A stretch of 64,000 nt of DNA from Algoriphagus iocasae (GCF_014206875.1 NZ_JACIJO010000003.1:1196660-1260659); one strand, 5' to 3'. Positions 26,465 through 35,423 are shown, counted from the stretch's first letter. Notes: generated from the letters alone by a model not told the origin. Numbers and translations: made by a program.

Positions 26465-27535
26465 TTATTGGTTTTCGTCTAAAAGTTGGCTCATAATGGG
26501 TTTAAAGCCAGGGAACTGGGAATTATAATGGGTGAATAATTGGAAAAGTCCACTGGGGTCTTTTAGATCAATGCTATTGTTTTCAGTATATTCTTTCATT
26601 TCTTCAGCGCTATCGCCGAATACTTCGAAAATCTTTTTTCTTCCATTTGGCATTTCATAAACGTCTTCACCTCGTAGATAATAATAGATATTTCGCTTGA
26701 TGATTTGATCATTTCTGTTTCCTACCATCAATGCTGTATTATAATTAGATTCTTTGAAAACAGCCATAGTTCTTCGCATGAGCGGTAATTCCCCATCAAT
26801 TAAGACTTCAAAAAAACCGGAAATTGGGGAACCCTCATCCTTAAAATCCATCCCATTGACAAAATATCTCGGTACTTTATAAGTTGAATCTACCCAAACC
26901 AAATTCTGAATTCGTAAGCCTGGCATAACCGAAACTAGGTTGTTTTCAGGTTCCATTAATTCAAACATGTTTGAAACAATATTATACCGAACTCTGAAGC
27001 CCTCTAATAGTTGCTGATCTCTGTATAAAAGCAATGAAGCAGTATTCCACTTAGTGTCCAGGTAATTGGTTCCTTCCACCTTTTTGGGTTCTGGTGGAAT
27101 TCCATAAACAGCATTACCACCGATCATATTTGGTCTATCATTAAATAAGTTGGTGATATTATTGGCTCGAATGGTTTTTTGGAGGGCTGCACCAGATCCT
27201 TCAGCACCATATTTCACCAATAAAAGATCTCCGAGATTTACATCCTCATTAAGTCGAATTACTTTTTCATATTTGTTATATCCAGGATAGGAGAGAGCCA
27301 AAGTATATTTATCGCCCACCACATTTTCGATTTTAAAATTCCCCCCACTTTTTGAAACTTGTCCAAACGCGGTTCCGGTTAAGGTTACACTTACCCCATC
27401 AAGATATTCTTTAGTGTCTAAATCCAAGATTCTGCCGGTAATTTGAAAAGTTTGTGCAAATGATTCGAATCCACTCAATGCCACAAAAGCCAGGATAAAC
27501 AACCAGGAAGACCGATGAAATTTCTTAGTAATCAT
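26465..27535 (-). CDS. Exported CarboxypepD-reg-like domain protein, partner of GGT gene
   Basis: A 356-aa exported protein. Signal peptide 1-28 (FESFAQ), then an approximately 80-residue CarboxypepD-reg-like beta-sandwich (FQITGRILDLDTKEYLDG, GNFKIENVVGDKYTL), the same module that caps many TonB receptors. The remaining 240 residues are not recognised; they are rich in strands and aromatic residues and include a NGMDF and a YYYLRGEDVY segment. No beta-barrel or plug is present, so it is not a truncated receptor by length alone. Only 13 bp separate it from the downstream GGT homologue, so the pair is one transcript and may act on the same substrate. Confidence 0.7.
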   Translation of the reverse strand: MITKKFHRSSWLFILAFVALSGFESFAQTFQITGRILDLDTKEYLDGVSVTLTGTAFGQVSKSGGNFKIENVVGDKYTLALSYPGYNKYEKVIRLNEDVNLGDLLLVKYGAEGSGAALQKTIRANNITNLFNDRPNMIGGNAVYGIPPEPKKVEGTNYLDTKWNTASLLLYRDQQLLEGFRVRYNIVSNMFELMEPENNLVSVMPGLRIQNLVWVDSTYKVPRYFVNGMDFKDEGSPISGFFEVLIDGELPLMRRTMAVFKESNYNTALMVGNRNDQIIKRNIYYYLRGEDVYEMPNGRKKIFEVFGDSAEEMKEYTENNSIDLKDPSGLFQLFTHYNSQFPGFKPIMSQLLDENQ

Positions 27536-27657
27536 AGTTTGGGCTTTTTCACGTTAGTATAGTAATATAACCTAAAATGATGTAATCATTCCATTTTGAA
27601 GCTGGATACTTCGAATATTTAAAATATTATTAATAGAAATTCAGGATATCCTCCTAT

Positions 27658-27690
27658 TTTGCGATTATGCTTGATAAAGGCTTATATTTG
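27658..27690 (+). promoter_or_regulatory. Bacteroidota-type promoter for the DEAD-box gene
   Basis: TTTG at 27658-27661 and TATATTTG at 27683-27690 match the Bacteroidetes -33 (TTTG) and -7 (TAnnTTTG) consensus with a 21-bp spacer. Transcription would start near 27697, about 50 nt before the helicase start codon. Confidence 0.65.
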
Positions 27691-27746
27691 GAGCAATCGA
27701 ACTGATTGTTTTCCAGTTTTTTACACTTTGAAAATCACACCAACCA

Positions 27747-29141
27747 TTGGATTTCTCTTCATTTAATTTTGAATCTTCCTTACAGGAGGGTCTTGACGCA
27801 ATGGGTTTTGATCAACCCACACCCATACAAGAAAAAGCAATTCCTGTCATTCTAAATAATAAAGACTTGATAGCCTGCGCACAAACAGGTACAGGAAAAA
27901 CAGCTGCCTTTATTTTACCCGTACTTAACAAAATCTCAAAGTCTGGTTCTGATAAGCTCAATACCTTGGTTTTGGCGCCTACCAGAGAGCTTGCTATACA
28001 AATTGATCAACAGATTCAGGGCTTTTCTTATTTCCTTGGAATTAGCTCAATTCCGATTTATGGAGGCGGAGATGGCCTAGTTTGGGAGCAGCAAAAGAAA
28101 GCTTTGGAAACAGGAGCAGAGATTGTTGTTGCTACACCAGGTAGATTGATTGCCTTGCTTGCCGGTGGAAAGATGGATTTAAGTTCTTTGGAGCATTTGA
28201 TTCTAGATGAAGCGGATCGGATGATGGATATGGGTTTTTCTGACGATATATTGAAAATCGTGAATTACCTTCCCAAAAAGCGTCAAACCATTCTGTTTTC
28301 AGCGACTATGCCATCTAAGATCAGGCAGTTCAGTATGAAAATATTGAATCAGCCAGAGGAGATTTCCATAGCTATCGGTAAAACAGCTGAAGGAGTTACT
28401 CAGTCTATGTACTCCGTATATGACACGCAGAAAGAAAATTTGGTGAAGCATATTCTTTCTCAAAAGAGCTACGAAGCTGTGATCATTTTTGCTTCGACCA
28501 AAGAAAAAGTAAAAGGCTTATACAAGGTTTTAAAGAAGCATTTTGATGTAGAAGCTTTCCATTCGGATCTGGAGCAAATAGATCGTGAAAAGATCATGTC
28601 GGCCTTTAAAAACAAGGCAGTCAAGATCCTAATCGGTACAGATATTATTTCAAGAGGAATTGATGTGGTCGGTATAGAGCTCGTGATTAATTTTGATACA
28701 CCAAGTGATCCAGAAGACTATGTTCACCGTGTAGGAAGAACAGCAAGAGCAGATAAAGAAGGGGAGGCGATCACTTTTGTGAATCCAAAGGATCAACCCA
28801 AGTTTGCCAGAATCGAGAAACTTATCGGAATGAGCATTACCCAAAATCCTCTTCCGGATGATTTTGAGAGAGGACCGGTATACCAGGGAGATTCTTTCAA
28901 AAGCAACAGAAAGCCCGCTGCCCATGAAAAGAAAGCAGGAAGTAAGCCTAAATCAAAAGGGAAAAAGAAGTTTCCTCCAAGGCAAAAACCAGTTCAAAAT
29001 CCTGAGGCACATCAAGAAAAACCAAAGGAGGATAAAACTAAAAATAAGCAATCTCAAAATTCTGAATCTAATTCAAGTAATATTTCAAACTCATCTGGAT
29101 CAAGCAAATTCGGAAATAGAAAGAATGTAATAGAACCTTAA
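27747..29141 (+). CDS. DEAD-box RNA helicase (RhlE-like), TTG start
   Basis: A 464-aa ATP-dependent RNA helicase. Q motif FDQPTPIQEKAIP, motif I AQTGTGKT (45-52), motif Ib TPGR, motif II DEAD (154-157), motif III SAT and motif VI HRVGRTAR are all intact. After about residue 365 there is a basic low-complexity tail (KKAGSKPKSKGKKKFPPRQK, then Asn/Ser-rich), typical of RhlE proteins and likely to bind RNA. The only start that keeps the Q-motif phenylalanine upstream region is TTG at 27747; an in-frame stop lies 6 codons upstream and the next ATG would remove part of the Q motif. The role is probably ribosome assembly or RNA decay, often cold-induced. Confidence 0.93.
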   Translation: MDFSSFNFESSLQEGLDAMGFDQPTPIQEKAIPVILNNKDLIACAQTGTGKTAAFILPVLNKISKSGSDKLNTLVLAPTRELAIQIDQQIQGFSYFLGISSIPIYGGGDGLVWEQQKKALETGAEIVVATPGRLIALLAGGKMDLSSLEHLILDEADRMMDMGFSDDILKIVNYLPKKRQTILFSATMPSKIRQFSMKILNQPEEISIAIGKTAEGVTQSMYSVYDTQKENLVKHILSQKSYEAVIIFASTKEKVKGLYKVLKKHFDVEAFHSDLEQIDREKIMSAFKNKAVKILIGTDIISRGIDVVGIELVINFDTPSDPEDYVHRVGRTARADKEGEAITFVNPKDQPKFARIEKLIGMSITQNPLPDDFERGPVYQGDSFKSNRKPAAHEKKAGSKPKSKGKKKFPPRQKPVQNPEAHQEKPKEDKTKNKQSQNSESNSSNISNSSGSSKFGNRKNVIEP

Positions 29142-29168
29142 TTGAAACATTATTTTAATTGTAATTCC

Positions 29169-29199
29169 AAAGTACTTCAGCTAAATTGAAGTACTTTTT
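29169..29199 (+). terminator. Hairpin terminator after the helicase
   Basis: AAAGTACTTCA pairs with TGAAGTACTTT around a 7-base loop and is followed by a T tract. It is 27 bp after the helicase stop. Confidence 0.88.
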
Positions 29200-29216
29200 A
29201 TTTTTAATGCTTGTAT

Positions 29217-30041
29217 ATGCAATACATAAAATACAAGTCTAGAGGTTCATCTGTTTCATTTTTGCAGGAAATTCTAGGCAAGCTCGGTTATACTGTCAGT
29301 TCTTCAGGATATTTTGATTTGGCAACAGATCAGGCTGTAAAGGATTTTCAAGGTAAACATCATTTGGTGGTGGACGGTGAAGTTGGGATCAAAACCTGGA
29401 CGATACTTCTTGATGTAGCGAAACCGTTTTTAGCATTTGGCGACAAATTTTTAGGGGAGCAAGACCTAATCAATTTTTCCAAGGATTATTCGCTGGAACT
29501 AGGTGTGGTAAAAGCTGTAAATGAAGTGGAAAGTAGTGGAAAAGGATTTTTGATAAATGGGAAGCCTAAGATACTTTTTGAGGGGCATGTTTTCTGGCAG
29601 CAATTAAAGGAACGAGGGTTTGATCCTCTTTCATTTTCTAAACCTGAAAATGAGAACATTCTATATAAATCCTGGACTAAGAAACATTACTCTTCTGGAA
29701 CTAAGGAGTACGAGCGTTTAGAAAAAGCGATGGAAATCGGTACAGATCCTAAGATCAAAGAAGCAGCTTTGGCTTCTGCTTCATGGGGTTGTTTCCAGAT
29801 TATGGGATATCATGCCATTCCCTTAGGGTATGGATCTGTTTCTAATTTTGTGGATCAAATGTACCTTCATGAGAGGAATCATTTAGAGGCATTTGGAAAG
29901 TATATCAAAAAATATGGTTGCTTGAAGCACCTGCAAGTTAAAGATTGGGCAAAATTTGCCAGGTGCTATAATGGTTCGGGATTTGCACAGAATAAGTACG
30001 ATATTAAATTGGCAGCCGCCTTTGATAAATTTTCGAGTTAA
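29217..30041 (+). CDS. N-acetylmuramidase with peptidoglycan-binding domain, no signal peptide
   Basis: A 274-aa two-domain lysozyme-like protein. The N-terminal 60 residues are a PG_binding_1 domain (SRGSSVSFLQEILGKLGY, GIKTWTIL). The C-terminal 190 residues match the N-acetylmuramidase (DUF3380) domain: AVNEVESSGKGF with the likely catalytic Glu, KILFEGHVFW, and ASWGCFQIMGYH. This pairing is typical of phage endolysins. There is no export signal and no nearby holin. The ATG at 29217 is chosen over an upstream TTG. It could be a domesticated phage gene or an effector released with help. It is 12 bp from the following DinB-like gene. Confidence 0.82.
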   Translation: MQYIKYKSRGSSVSFLQEILGKLGYTVSSSGYFDLATDQAVKDFQGKHHLVVDGEVGIKTWTILLDVAKPFLAFGDKFLGEQDLINFSKDYSLELGVVKAVNEVESSGKGFLINGKPKILFEGHVFWQQLKERGFDPLSFSKPENENILYKSWTKKHYSSGTKEYERLEKAMEIGTDPKIKEAALASASWGCFQIMGYHAIPLGYGSVSNFVDQMYLHERNHLEAFGKYIKKYGCLKHLQVKDWAKFARCYNGSGFAQNKYDIKLAAAFDKFSS

Positions 30042-30053
30042 AAACCCAAGTAT

Positions 30054-30500
30054 ATGTTATTTAGTGAATTAATAAAGTTATTTGAAAGAGACATCGATCG
30101 CCTATACGCGGAGATTGAGGCCTATTCTGTTGAAAAAATCCTCTGGGAAACCAATCATCATATCAGCAATTCTGCTGGGAATTTATGTTTACATCTTTTG
30201 GGAAACTTACAGGCTTTTGTAGGTTACGAACTTGGAGGATTTGAATATACTAGGGACAGAGAATTTGAATTTGCCGGAAAAAATGTCCCCAAATCCGATC
30301 TTTTATCTTCCATCAGTAATCTGAAAAGAATCATGATATCCAGTCTTGAAGGTATGGATGAAAGCTTAGTGGAAAAAGACTATCCAAAAGAGGTTTTTGG
30401 GAAACCCATGACCAATGAATATTTCCTGATCCATCTGTATGGTCATTTTAATTACCATTTAGGACAAATCAATTACCATAGAAGGTTATTGCATCCATAG
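30054..30500 (+). CDS. DinB-like/DUF1572 four-helix protein
   Basis: A 148-aa cytoplasmic protein with the DinB four-helix-bundle pattern. The probable metal-binding histidines are in LCLHLLGN and near the end in HFNYHLGQINYH. The start LFSELIKLFERDIDRLYAEI and the order of helices match the DUF1572 branch. Members of this superfamily include thiol-dependent transferases (bacillithiol or mycothiol), but Bacteroidota members lack assigned substrates. It follows the muramidase by 12 bp, so the two share a transcript, although no functional link is evident. Confidence 0.75.
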   Translation: MLFSELIKLFERDIDRLYAEIEAYSVEKILWETNHHISNSAGNLCLHLLGNLQAFVGYELGGFEYTRDREFEFAGKNVPKSDLLSSISNLKRIMISSLEGMDESLVEKDYPKEVFGKPMTNEYFLIHLYGHFNYHLGQINYHRRLLHP

Positions 30501-30581
30501 AATTTTAACTGAGTAGAGGATAATCTAATTTCATTGAAAAATGATTTCCCTGTTTTAAAACCAAGGATTATCCTTAAAAAG

Positions 30582-30610
30582 AAAAAAGCTCCGAATTTTC
30601 GGAGCTTTTT
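30582..30610. terminator. Bidirectional hairpin terminator
   Basis: AAAAGCTCCGAA pairs with TTCGGAGCTTTT, with A-rich and T-rich flanks. It serves the plus-strand DinB-like gene and the minus-strand serA-type gene, whose stop is 3 bp away. Confidence 0.88.
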
Positions 30611-30613
30611 ATT

Positions 30614-32506
30614 TTAGTAAAGAGTTCGGAACCTAATTGTTCCCGGTATTGTCTTCAGCGCATCAATGGCATCTGGTGAGTAAGCCTTGTCAATGTCTGT
30701 GATTACATAACCGATTTTTTCATTAGTCTTCAAATACTGACCTACAATATTGATTTCGTAGTTAGCCAGAACTTGATTTATCTTAGCCAAAACTCCAGGT
30801 TCGTTCAGGTGAATATGAATCAAACGATGCGCATCCTGCAAAAATGGTAATTGGATATTCGGGAAGTTGACTGAATTATAAGTATTTCCAGTGTTGATAT
30901 ACTCCATGATTTTGCCAGGCACAAAACGAGCGATGTTTTCCTGAGCTTCCAATGTACTACCTCCAATATGAGGAGTTAGAATGGTATTTGGCAAACCGAT
31001 CAATTCAGAAACAAATGGCTCTGAGTTATTTTTAGGTTCTTCAGGGAAAACGTCCACAGCACAACCTGCTAAATGACCTGAAAGAATCGCATCTTTCAAT
31101 GCAGCAATTTCCACCACATGCCCACGGCTCAGGTTGACCAAAATTGCACCTTTCTTCATCTTGGTAATTTTTGCCTGATCGATCAGGTTTTTGTTTTCCT
31201 TTCTGCCATCTACATGGAGGGAAATCATGTCACAGGTACTTAGCAATTCATCCAAAGAATCTAGCTTAGTGGCATTACCTAAGGCAAGTCTTTCAATCAC
31301 ATCGTAATAGAATACATTCATCCCCATGTTTTCTGCCAAGACAGAAAGCTGCGCTCCGATGTTTCCATAACCTACGATACCCAATTTTTTACCTCTAATT
31401 TCGAAGCTACCACTTGCAGATTTGTCCCACTTACCTTGATGCATTGCTACTGATTTATCAGCAAAGTTTCTCATCAAGAAAATGATTTCAGCAATTGCCA
31501 TTTCCACAACAGATCTGGTATTACTGAATGGAGCGTTGAAAACCGCAATTCCTTTTTCCTGACAAGTTTCCAGGTCTATCTGGTTTGTTCCGATACAAAA
31601 TGCTCCGATAGCAATCAATCGATTGGCATTCTCCAATACTTTTTTAGTGATATTGGTCTTAGAGCGGATTCCGATAATAGAAACGTTCTTGATCTTTTCA
31701 CAAAGCTCTTCTTCGCTCATTGCAGAGCTGATCACTTCTACTTCATAGCCTTCTTCTTTCAGAAGGTCTACACCGATTGGATGGACATTTTCCAATAGCA
31801 AAACCTTGATTCTGCTTTTTGGATAAGAAAATTTAGTATTCAACTTATTGATATATAAGATCTCGTCTAAACTTGGAGCTATGTGATCTGCCTGGCTAGT
31901 TACCCTTGGGCGTGACACATTCTCGGTAAAGGCATAAAATTTATTTGCTAGGCCAGAGGCCTTGATTTCATAATCTGTGTATCCATCGCCGATTACGTAG
32001 ATATCACCTTCCAGATTGATTCTTTTGATAGTTTCTGCCTTTCCGTTATTGGAGGAAAGAGGGTTTTCTCTATTGAAATCAATAATGTTTCCATTTTCGT
32101 CATAAACGAATTCATTGGCAAAAACATTCTCTTTTTTGATGCCATAATCACCTACGATTGGGATGATAAAATCCTTGAATCCATTGGAAATAATGTAAAT
32201 ATCTTCCGCATTGTCCTGAAGAAATTCCTTATTTCTCTCAAATGATTTGGAAACCTTTTGCTTTAAGGCATCTATTAAATCCTCAATCTGCGGCTTGCTG
32301 GCATTAAGGATTTCCAATCGCTGGATCAAGCTATCTCTGAAGGTCAAAGAGCCTTCCATTCCCAGATCAGTGATGTCTTTGATGGCTTGTAATTTACTTT
32401 CTCTTTCTGGATCCTTTTCTAGGCTTATTTCACCTAAGATGTCCAAAGCTTCCACTTGCGTGAAAGTACTGTCAAAATCAATGATAAATTTTTTGGTTTG
32501 AGGCAT
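30614..32506 (-). CDS. serA: Fused phosphoserine phosphatase-like / D-3-phosphoglycerate dehydrogenase
   Basis: A 630-aa fusion. Residues 1-205 are a SerB-type HAD phosphatase: DFDST with nucleophile Asp10 and Asp12, IISNGF (motif II Ser), a NGKAE Lys, and GDGYTDYE (metal Asp). Residues about 230-545 are the D-3-phosphoglycerate dehydrogenase: IIGIRSKT (substrate Arg), GIVGYGNIGAQ (NAD site), DVFPEEP and LTPHIGGST (Glu and His of the catalytic pair). A C-terminal ACT domain (about 560-630, HLNEPGVLAKINQVL) probably gives serine feedback. So the first and last steps of serine synthesis are joined; the middle transaminase SerC is not in the window. All HAD motifs look intact, so both activities are likely. 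Confidence 0.9.
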   Translation of the reverse strand: MPQTKKFIIDFDSTFTQVEALDILGEISLEKDPERESKLQAIKDITDLGMEGSLTFRDSLIQRLEILNASKPQIEDLIDALKQKVSKSFERNKEFLQDNAEDIYIISNGFKDFIIPIVGDYGIKKENVFANEFVYDENGNIIDFNRENPLSSNNGKAETIKRINLEGDIYVIGDGYTDYEIKASGLANKFYAFTENVSRPRVTSQADHIAPSLDEILYINKLNTKFSYPKSRIKVLLLENVHPIGVDLLKEEGYEVEVISSAMSEEELCEKIKNVSIIGIRSKTNITKKVLENANRLIAIGAFCIGTNQIDLETCQEKGIAVFNAPFSNTRSVVEMAIAEIIFLMRNFADKSVAMHQGKWDKSASGSFEIRGKKLGIVGYGNIGAQLSVLAENMGMNVFYYDVIERLALGNATKLDSLDELLSTCDMISLHVDGRKENKNLIDQAKITKMKKGAILVNLSRGHVVEIAALKDAILSGHLAGCAVDVFPEEPKNNSEPFVSELIGLPNTILTPHIGGSTLEAQENIARFVPGKIMEYINTGNTYNSVNFPNIQLPFLQDAHRLIHIHLNEPGVLAKINQVLANYEINIVGQYLKTNEKIGYVITDIDKAYSPDAIDALKTIPGTIRFRTLY

Positions 32507-32731
32507 GAGCAGGGTCGATTTTTGAATCAGGCAGTAAAATTACAGTATTGTTAAAATTATCGAAGCTTTATTGAATAAATTGTTTCTATAAGATTTACTT
32601 CTAACTTTTTTGGCAATACTTTTTAAAAATGAAATCCGATTTTGAATGTAGATATTTTTCGAAATGAAATCTTAAATCTTTTAAACGAAGCTATAAACCT
32701 GTATTTTTGGAAAGAAATTAAATTCGGAACT

Positions 32732-33232
32732 ATGAACAGATTATTCAGTTTGCTGACATTTTGTGCTTTTGGACTTAGCATTGCTTGCTCATCTCCAACA
32801 GCAGTTGAGACAGAAAAGTCTCCTTTGGACACTGTAGCCGGGAATTATGGCCAAGAGGTGAAGGAACTGGAAATCACACCTACTTCCGAAATGGTCCAAA
32901 CAGTGGAACAAAGCGGAACTTTCGAAGGTAAAATTTCCGGTGAGATCAAAGAAGTTTGTAGCAACAAAGGCTGTTGGCTGAAAATGGATCTTCCAAATGG
33001 GAACAGTATGCGGGTAACTTTTAAAGATTATGGTTTTTTTGTCCCTAAAAACTCCCAGGGTTTTCCGATTATTCTGGAAGGAATCGCAACTCTCAGTGAG
33101 ACTGACGTAGAGACTTTGCAACATTATGCTAAAGATGCCGGAGCTTCAGAAGAAGAAATCGCTCAAATAACTGAACCTAAAAAGGAAATTACATTTGAAG
33201 CAGTAGGAGTGAAAATTAAAGAGAAAGCTTAA
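32732..33232 (+). CDS. DUF4920 lipoprotein
   Basis: A 166-aa lipoprotein. The ATG at 32732 is chosen because it begins the signal MNRLFSLLT..IACSS; the longer frame uses a TTG 90 bp upstream. The body matches DUF4920: KISGEIKEVCSNKGCWLKMDL, then VTFKDYGFFVP and EGIATLSE. The Cys pair CSNKGC is characteristic. The family has an OB-like beta fold and may bind metal or a small ligand; its function is not established. A TATTTTTG -7 candidate lies at 32702-32709. The next small gene starts 2 bp after the stop, so they are coupled. Confidence 0.78.
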   Translation: MNRLFSLLTFCAFGLSIACSSPTAVETEKSPLDTVAGNYGQEVKELEITPTSEMVQTVEQSGTFEGKISGEIKEVCSNKGCWLKMDLPNGNSMRVTFKDYGFFVPKNSQGFPIILEGIATLSETDVETLQHYAKDAGASEEEIAQITEPKKEITFEAVGVKIKEKA

Positions 33233-33234
33233 GA

Positions 33235-33438
33235 ATGGCGATAGCTTTAGATAATTTACGAGTAGGGAGGGTTTACCAAATGACCAATCAGGGAGAGGTC
33301 AGGAAGTTGGAAATCATTGACCGTTTAAGCGGTGATAACTTCAAAGTAAAGGATTTAGATACTCTAGAATATTACACCATTTTTGAATTGCTTCAATGGG
33401 GCAAAGGGAAGGATTACGATCTTGATGAAATCAGATAA
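33235..33438 (+). CDS. Small conserved-looking protein
   Basis: A 67-aa soluble protein of unknown function. It begins 2 bp after the DUF4920 gene. The sequence is compact and strand-rich (LRVGRVYQMTNQGEVRKLEIIDRL, DNFKVKDLDTLEYYTIFELLQWGKG), suggesting a small SH3-like barrel. Codon use is like its neighbours, and the ATG and spacing fit a translated gene. No family recognised. Confidence 0.6.
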   Translation: MAIALDNLRVGRVYQMTNQGEVRKLEIIDRLSGDNFKVKDLDTLEYYTIFELLQWGKGKDYDLDEIR

Positions 33439-33516
33439 CCTGAAGTAATTTTCACTTTGTGATTTTTGATACAATATCTTTCATCGAGCTTTCTAACTTT
33501 CGGGAAAATTTAAATA

Positions 33517-33891
33517 ATGAGTAAAAAAAGCGCAATTGGGGCTATCCTCGGAGCAAAATGCCCACAATGTAGAACTGGAAGACTTTTTCCTGTTTCACCT
33601 TTCAGTTTTAAAAAAATATCTGCAATCAATTCCACTTGTCCACATTGCCAGGCCAACTTAAATCCCGAACCGGATTTTTATTATGGTGCCATGTATATCA
33701 GTTATGCATTTTCTGTGGCATTGGTGATAACAGCGCTTACTGCCATTAATATTTTGATCGAAGAACCGGAACTTTGGATGTATCTTTCAACTGTCCTAGT
33801 TGGAAACCTTTTGCTTTTTCCTGCGATGCTTCGCTATTCAAAAGTTCTTTATCTCTATGGACTTGGGAAATTAAAATACAGGGGTGATTAA
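33517..33891 (+). CDS. DUF983 membrane protein
   Basis: A 124-aa protein. The N-terminus has a zinc-ribbon type pair, CPQCRTG and CPHCQA, followed by two membrane helices (about 65-85 and 90-112). This is the DUF983 layout. Members often lie near cytochrome oxidase assembly genes, but none is adjacent here, so no role is assigned. Its TAA stop overlaps the TTA (minus-strand stop) of the BCCT gene in the tetranucleotide TTAA. Confidence 0.8.
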   Translation: MSKKSAIGAILGAKCPQCRTGRLFPVSPFSFKKISAINSTCPHCQANLNPEPDFYYGAMYISYAFSVALVITALTAINILIEEPELWMYLSTVLVGNLLLFPAMLRYSKVLYLYGLGKLKYRGD

Positions 33892-35423
33892 TCTTTAAGA
33901 TATCTGGAAGGTTTCAGACTGATCAGAATCAAACTGACAAAAACCAATAAAAGGTAAAATAAAGCCGGTAAGCCTCCGATAACAGAAAGAATTCTTACTC
34001 CATCTATTCCTGAAAACATCACCATGATCCAAGCCATAAAAGCGATCAATGTTCCCCAAATGATTTTCAGATTGGTATCAGTTTGAAATGGATCTTTTCC
34101 GAATTTTTTCATACTTAAACTTGCCAAGGCATCTGTACTTGAATCCGCAGCCGTTACATAGGATATAAAAATAGCTAAGATGAATAGGCGGGCAAATAAT
34201 TTGAAATATCCCATATCTTCAAAAACCTGGTAAATGATTGATTCAGGTCCAGCCGTCTCAAAAAGATTTTGATATCCATCAGGATTGAGTAGGGCAAAGT
34301 CCAAAGTTGTTCCTCCGAAAATTCCCATCCATATCAAGCAGAATGTGGCTGGCAATAACCAGTTAAATAGTAAAAATTCCCTAACTGACCTTCCATAAGC
34401 TATTTTCCCTAAAAAAAGAGCAGTTACCGGAGCCCAGGCCATCCACATGGCAAAATTAAATACTGACCAATCATAAGTCCATTCATTTCCGCTACCGCTT
34501 AATTGAAGACTTAAATCCAAGAAATTCTTTCCATACTCCTGGAATCCAGCAATTACTGAATCAAAGATTTTCACGCTATTTCCGAGCATTACAAAAAGTA
34601 TAGCGATCAGGAAAAAGAAAAAAAGATTGATTAGTGAAAGATTTTTGATGCCTTTTTCTATTCCCGTTGAAGAAGAAATCACAAAAGTTAACAAGATTGC
34701 TAAGGTGATAAAGCCTGAAAGAATAGGCATATCCCAGGTCGGAAATAGTTTTAAGAATCCTCCTGTAAGACTTAAAACGCCAGCTCCTAAAGCTCCGGCC
34801 ATTCCTGTCACCAATGCAAAAAGGCTGATGCTATCTAATAAATTACTCCATGCAGACTTTGGTTTAGAGCCTAACAATGGACTTACTGCTAGACTAATAG
34901 TAGGTTTATTTAAACCTTGATAATAAAACAAAGCGAAAGAAAGAGCAGGTACCACATAAATAGCATAGGGCGTATAACCCCAGTGAAAAAACAAGGCTCC
35001 CAAGGAAAATTCTGTGGCAACTACTGATTTGGCTTCTAATTCTTTGAAAGAAGGAGGATAAAGAAAATGGGAAAGTGGCTCTGCGCTTCCCCAAAACAAT
35101 ATACCCACGGCAATGGTGGTGCATAAAACGATGGCAAACCAACTTAGACGTGTTAGTCTAGGTTTGGCATTTTTTCCTCCAATTCTTTTATTGCCAAGAG
35201 GTGAAATGAAAATAAAAAGACATAAAGCTGTCATTCCAAAAGAAAGCCAACTAAAGCCTAAACTGAAATTATGGAGGATAAGTGATTGAATAGTTTTCAA
35301 AAAGGCAATGAATCCTGAAGGCAAAACCAAGCTAAATAAAACAGCTAGGATAAGAAGAATAAAAGATGGCCAAAAGACCCAATTGCGAATATTTAATTTA
35401 AAAAACGAATTTCTTTTTCCCAT
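33888..35423 (-). CDS. BCCT family betaine/choline-type transporter
   Basis: A 511-aa inner-membrane carrier with about twelve hydrophobic segments. The family signature region near residue 310-350 is visible: DWSVFNFAMWMAWAP followed by GKIAYGRSVREF, with the Trp-rich substrate site on helix 8. BCCT carriers take up betaine, choline, carnitine or ectoine, driven by Na+ or H+. The C-terminal tail is short, lacking the long osmosensing extension of BetP, so osmotic regulation by that route is unlikely. The start is the ATG at 35423; a TTG 3 codons upstream is less likely. Terminates convergently with DUF983. Confidence 0.88.
   Translation of the reverse strand: MGKRNSFFKLNIRNWVFWPSFILLILAVLFSLVLPSGFIAFLKTIQSLILHNFSLGFSWLSFGMTALCLFIFISPLGNKRIGGKNAKPRLTRLSWFAIVLCTTIAVGILFWGSAEPLSHFLYPPSFKELEAKSVVATEFSLGALFFHWGYTPYAIYVVPALSFALFYYQGLNKPTISLAVSPLLGSKPKSAWSNLLDSISLFALVTGMAGALGAGVLSLTGGFLKLFPTWDMPILSGFITLAILLTFVISSSTGIEKGIKNLSLINLFFFFLIAILFVMLGNSVKIFDSVIAGFQEYGKNFLDLSLQLSGSGNEWTYDWSVFNFAMWMAWAPVTALFLGKIAYGRSVREFLLFNWLLPATFCLIWMGIFGGTTLDFALLNPDGYQNLFETAGPESIIYQVFEDMGYFKLFARLFILAIFISYVTAADSSTDALASLSMKKFGKDPFQTDTNLKIIWGTLIAFMAWIMVMFSGIDGVRILSVIGGLPALFYLLLVFVSLILISLKPSRYLKD

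Noticed and set aside
29217-30500. Prophage remnant
   Set aside because: The muramidase is phage-like, but no integrase, structural or holin gene and no att-like repeat is visible around it.
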